From positions 91,603 through 155,602 of the forward strand of contig DDSH01000007.1 in the NCBI GenBank assembly GCA_002343775.1: 64,000 nucleotides of DNA. The letters are read 5' to 3'. The stretch comes from Anaerolineales bacterium UBA2395 (GTDB taxonomy: Bacteria > Chloroflexota > Anaerolineae > Anaerolineales > Villigracilaceae). The first letter of the stretch is position 1. The number at the start of each line of letters is the position of its first letter. The position numbers were made by a program, and so were the translations under genes. The notes beneath the pieces are model-generated. The model saw only the letters and a program-made list of their open reading frames with translations. It was not told where the DNA came from and did not search any database. Below, piece after piece: positions 61,443 through 64,000 of this stretch.

Positions 61443-63884
61443 ATGTTCGCCCGTATTGCTGTTAACATCCCCGCTGTCTCCGGCGTTTTCGATTACGCCA
61501 TCCCGCCCGAACTGGTTTCGCACCTTCAGGCGGGGTGTCTTGTCGTTGCACCGTTTGGGAACCAGACTGTGCAGGGCGTGGTCATCGAGTTGAGCGATTC
61601 GTCCCTCATCGCGAATCCCAAACCGATCCTCGACCTGCTCGACCCTGCACCGGTTCTGACTCAGTCGCAAATTTCTCTTGCCATGCGGATGGCGGAGGCT
61701 ACACTGAATCCTCTGGCTGCCATCGTCAGCCTGATGCTGCCCACCGGATTAAGCCAACAGGCAGACATCCTTTACGAACTGCGAATTGGGGATTACGAAG
61801 AACCTTCGTCCAAGATCACCACGCGCCTTCTTAATCTCCTGCGTGAGCGAGGAGCCTTACGCGGGCGTCAGATCGACAGTCATTTCGCCAAAGTGGATTG
61901 GCGCAAGACCGCCGGTTTTTTGGTCAAGAGAGGTGTTTTGACCGCCAGGAACGTTTTACCCCCGCCACGGGTAAGACCAAAGTTTATTCGCGTTGCCCAA
62001 CTCTCAGTCACGCCAGAAGCGGCGGACGGTGAAATGCAGTCCCTTGGTTCCACCAAGCAGACCCAAGCGCGGCGTGAAGCAGCTCTACGTTTTCTCATCC
62101 AACAACCTGAACCGATCAATCTTTCGTGGGTGTATGCGCAAACCGGCTGCAATCTGACTGATCTGCAGGAATTGGAAGAACGAGGTCTGATCCGGTTGTT
62201 TGAAAATGAAATCTTCCGCGACCCGTTGGAAAGATTAGAGAATAGAGAATTAAAGAATGGAGAGTTGTTCACGCTTTCCCCGGAACAAGCAAGCGCGCTC
62301 AATGAAATTATCAACTCGATTACTAATCATCCAATCTCTACTCTCCAATATCTCCTGTATGGCGTGACAGGTTCGGGCAAGACGGAAATTTATTTGCGGG
62401 CGGCGGAGGAAACCATCAAGCAAGGAAAGCAGGTGATGATCCTCGTGCCTGAAATTGCGCTGACGCCGCAAGCCGTGCGCCGATTTTTGTCGCGCTTTCC
62501 GGGGCAGGTTGGCTTGGTCCACTCGAAACTCTCTGAAGGCGAACGCTACGACACCTGGCGGCGCGCGCGCGATGGGAAGATCAATGTCATCATCGGTGCG
62601 CGCTCGGCGTTGTTCTCTCCATTGAGGAATATCGGTTTGATCGTGGTGGACGAGTGCCACGATAGTTCCTACCACCAATCGGAGCCGCCGTTTTACAATG
62701 CCGTGACTGCCGCGCAGGAATATGCTCAACTTTGCGGCGCGGTATGCGTGCTCGGTTCTGCCACGCCGACCGTGGAACAACGTTATCATGCCGAGCAGAA
62801 TCACGTTCAAAAGTTGGAATTGCCCAATCGTGTGACCGAATCCGCGCTGCCGCCGGTGCAGGTCGTGGACATGCGCGAGGAGTTGAAGAATGGCAATCGC
62901 GGAATCTTTTCACATGTACTGGTAGAGTCACTTGCGGAAGTAATCGAACGCGGCGAGCAAGCCATTGTCTATCTAAACCGGCGTGGAACAGCGACGTATA
63001 TCTTCTGCCGCGATTGCGGTACGACCTTGAAATGTCCAAACTGCGATACGCCATTGACACTGCATTTCGACGGTCAATCATCACAATCTGGGGAGCTGCG
63101 TTGTCATCACTGCAATTACACACGCCAAAAGCCCAAGACGTGTCCCAGTTGCGGAAGCAATCAGATCCGCGAATATGGCTTGGGGAGTGAGCGTGTGGAA
63201 GCCGAGGTCAAAGCCTTGTTCCCGCAGGCGCGGACGCTGCGCTGGGATTGGGATACGACCCGCCAAAAAGATGCACACGAGATCATTCTGACGCATTTCG
63301 CCAATCATCAAGCCGATGTATTGGTCGGCACGCAGATGCTGGCAAAGGGGTTGGATCTGCCGCTGGTAACGTTGGTTGGCATTGTGCTGGCGGATGTTGG
63401 CTTGAATTTGCCAGATCCGTTCGCCAACGAACGCGTCTTTCAAACGCTGACACAAGTCGCCGGACGCGCAGGACGTTCATCACGCGGGGGCAGGGTCATT
63501 ATGCAGACCTTCACGCCGGAGCAATATGCGATCCAATTCGCCGCACAGCATGATGTGAATGGATTCTTCCAGCGCGAGTTGGATTATCGCCGTCAGTTGG
63601 GGTATCCGCCGTTCGCAAAACTGGTACGGCTGGAGATGAGGAGTCAGGATCCGCTCAAGGCGGAGGCAGAGGCTCGGAAACTGGCAGACCGGCTCAAGGT
63701 CAGGTTGGAAGCGGAAGGGCGGCGTCAGACGGAATTGATCGGTCCCGTCCCATGTTTCTTTGCAAAAGAGAATGGCGAATATCGCTGGCAGATCGTTTTA
63801 CGCGGACCTGACCCCGCTTCCCTCTTGAAGGATCTGAGAGCCGACGGCTGGCGGGTGGAACTCGACCCGATAAGTTTGCTATAA
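61443..63884 (+). CDS. priA: Primosomal protein N' (replication restart helicase PriA)
   Basis: This helicase reloads DnaB at stalled forks. The 813-residue product has the N-terminal 3'-DNA-binding domain (AVNIPAVSGVFDYAIPPEL, then VAPFGNQTVQGVVIEL), a winged-helix region, Walker A GVTGSGKT at 307-314, VPEIALTPQAVRRF, the DEAH-box variant DECHDSSY, GSATPTVEQRY, and the zinc cluster CRDCGTTLKCPNC with CHHC and CPSCGS. Helicase motifs V-VI appear as GTQMLAKGLDLP and TQVAGRAGRS. Two linkers on either side of LSPEQASALNEI are encoded by the arms of an inverted repeat (62226-62266 and 62313-62348), which points to repeat insertion into the gene. The ATG at 61443 is leaderless-type. Confidence 0.95.
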   Translation: MFARIAVNIPAVSGVFDYAIPPELVSHLQAGCLVVAPFGNQTVQGVVIELSDSSLIANPKPILDLLDPAPVLTQSQISLAMRMAEATLNPLAAIVSLMLPTGLSQQADILYELRIGDYEEPSSKITTRLLNLLRERGALRGRQIDSHFAKVDWRKTAGFLVKRGVLTARNVLPPPRVRPKFIRVAQLSVTPEAADGEMQSLGSTKQTQARREAALRFLIQQPEPINLSWVYAQTGCNLTDLQELEERGLIRLFENEIFRDPLERLENRELKNGELFTLSPEQASALNEIINSITNHPISTLQYLLYGVTGSGKTEIYLRAAEETIKQGKQVMILVPEIALTPQAVRRFLSRFPGQVGLVHSKLSEGERYDTWRRARDGKINVIIGARSALFSPLRNIGLIVVDECHDSSYHQSEPPFYNAVTAAQEYAQLCGAVCVLGSATPTVEQRYHAEQNHVQKLELPNRVTESALPPVQVVDMREELKNGNRGIFSHVLVESLAEVIERGEQAIVYLNRRGTATYIFCRDCGTTLKCPNCDTPLTLHFDGQSSQSGELRCHHCNYTRQKPKTCPSCGSNQIREYGLGSERVEAEVKALFPQARTLRWDWDTTRQKDAHEIILTHFANHQADVLVGTQMLAKGLDLPLVTLVGIVLADVGLNLPDPFANERVFQTLTQVAGRAGRSSRGGRVIMQTFTPEQYAIQFAAQHDVNGFFQRELDYRRQLGYPPFAKLVRLEMRSQDPLKAEAEARKLADRLKVRLEAEGRRQTELIGPVPCFFAKENGEYRWQIVLRGPDPASLLKDLRADGWRVELDPISLL
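62226..62348. repeat. Inverted repeat inside priA
   Basis: The left arm (62226-62266, with GATTAGAGAATAGAGAATTA) and the right arm (62313-62348, with ACTAATCATCCAATCTCTAC) are imperfect inverted copies about 46 bases apart. Their A/T-rich, purine-strand bias differs from the surrounding priA sequence, and both encode residues outside the conserved helicase blocks. Confidence 0.55.
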
Positions 63885-63885
63885 T
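63880..63885 (+). promoter_or_regulatory. -10 box of the last gene
   Basis: A perfect TATAAT overlaps the priA stop codon. A leader of about 24 bases with the ribosome site AGGAG follows. Confidence 0.5.
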
Positions 63886-63915
63886 CAAATTACAACTTAA
63901 CTAGGAGCGTGCGGT

Positions 63916-64000
63916 ATGCAAAGTTTCTCACGTGGATGGTCGTTTCTTAAACAAGCATGGGGCATGGCATTCAAGGACAGGGATTTGCTGAAGCCTTCCA
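63916..64000 (+). CDS. Partial gene, DUF6159-like membrane protein
   Basis: Only the first 28 codons are in the window. They read MQSFSRGWSFLKQAWGMAFK followed by DRDLLKPS. The pattern S-W-x-x-x-K-x-x-W with a following K-D-x-x-L-L-x-P is that of the start of DUF6159-type integral membrane proteins. AGGAG stands at good spacing before ATG 63916. The rest lies beyond the window edge. Confidence 0.6.
   Translation, partial: MQSFSRGWSFLKQAWGMAFKDRDLLKPS

Overview
The window looks like a chromosomal segment of a Chloroflexota bacterium, most likely class Anaerolineae. I infer this from gene content and style, without a database search. The signs are proline/threonine 'TPTPT' tails on exported proteins, GAF-SpoIIE regulators, a sortase-type surface protein, an operon with RuvX, MltG and a baseplate-J-like protein, TTG and GTG starts, and many genes whose -10 box lies only 6-10 bases before the start codon. 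Codon use is moderately GC-rich. The clear exception is the AT-rich TIR gene near 31 kb. I saw no rRNA, tRNA, insertion sequence, prophage or CRISPR array. One small SRP RNA gene is present.

Layout. 1-6 kb: a complete branched-chain amino acid ABC transporter (livK-H-M-G-F). 6-15.9 kb: a secreted protein, an ornithine-cyclodeaminase/FAD-oxidoreductase pair, a CinA-like protein coupled to an M14 peptidase, an MTA/SAH-deaminase fused to a CYTH domain, a membrane protein and a GH-like lipoprotein. 15.9-20.6 kb, minus strand: cysteine desulfurase, then the baseplate-J-like, ruvX, mltG and small-ORF operon. 20.6-30.5 kb: MFS transporter, HhH/coiled-coil membrane protein, phosphohexomutase, TPR protein, tatD, polyprenyl synthase, DUF177 and metG. 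30.5-36 kb: TIR protein, SRPBCC-PDZ-DinB fusion, serpin, nucleosidase, pncC and a small HTH-like gene. 36-43 kb: a 1575-residue surface protein ending in a sortase domain, then a Ser/Thr kinase. 43-51 kb: aminotransferase, P-loop kinase, NTT-like transporter with HEAT and cNMP domains, DUF309, an enoyl-reductase-like SDR and an M50 protease. 51-57.2 kb: a partner-switching and two-component cluster (SpoIIE phosphatase, RsbW-like, STAS, two response regulators, one with HD-GYP). 57.2-64 kb: SRP RNA, small membrane proteins, a lipoprotein, a MEMO-family protein, priA and the start of a membrane protein.

The most notable points are as follows. (1) The surface protein carries its own LPXTG-like signal and a C-terminal sortase with all three catalytic residues. 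(2) A 34-codon reading frame with eight Met codons, followed by an intrinsic terminator, lies just before metG and looks like a ribosome-mediated attenuator. (3) Several fusions look unusual: MTA/SAH deaminase-CYTH, SRPBCC-PDZ-DinB, NTT-HEAT-cNMP and kinase-RskA-like. (4) Leaderless-type promoters recur, including very tight divergent pairs. (5) Palindromic repeat families lie in intergenic DNA, and a related inverted repeat appears to have been absorbed into the priA coding sequence.

No stretch above 300 bases lacks a gene. The longest gaps are 31500-31761 and 35531-35780, and both are described.
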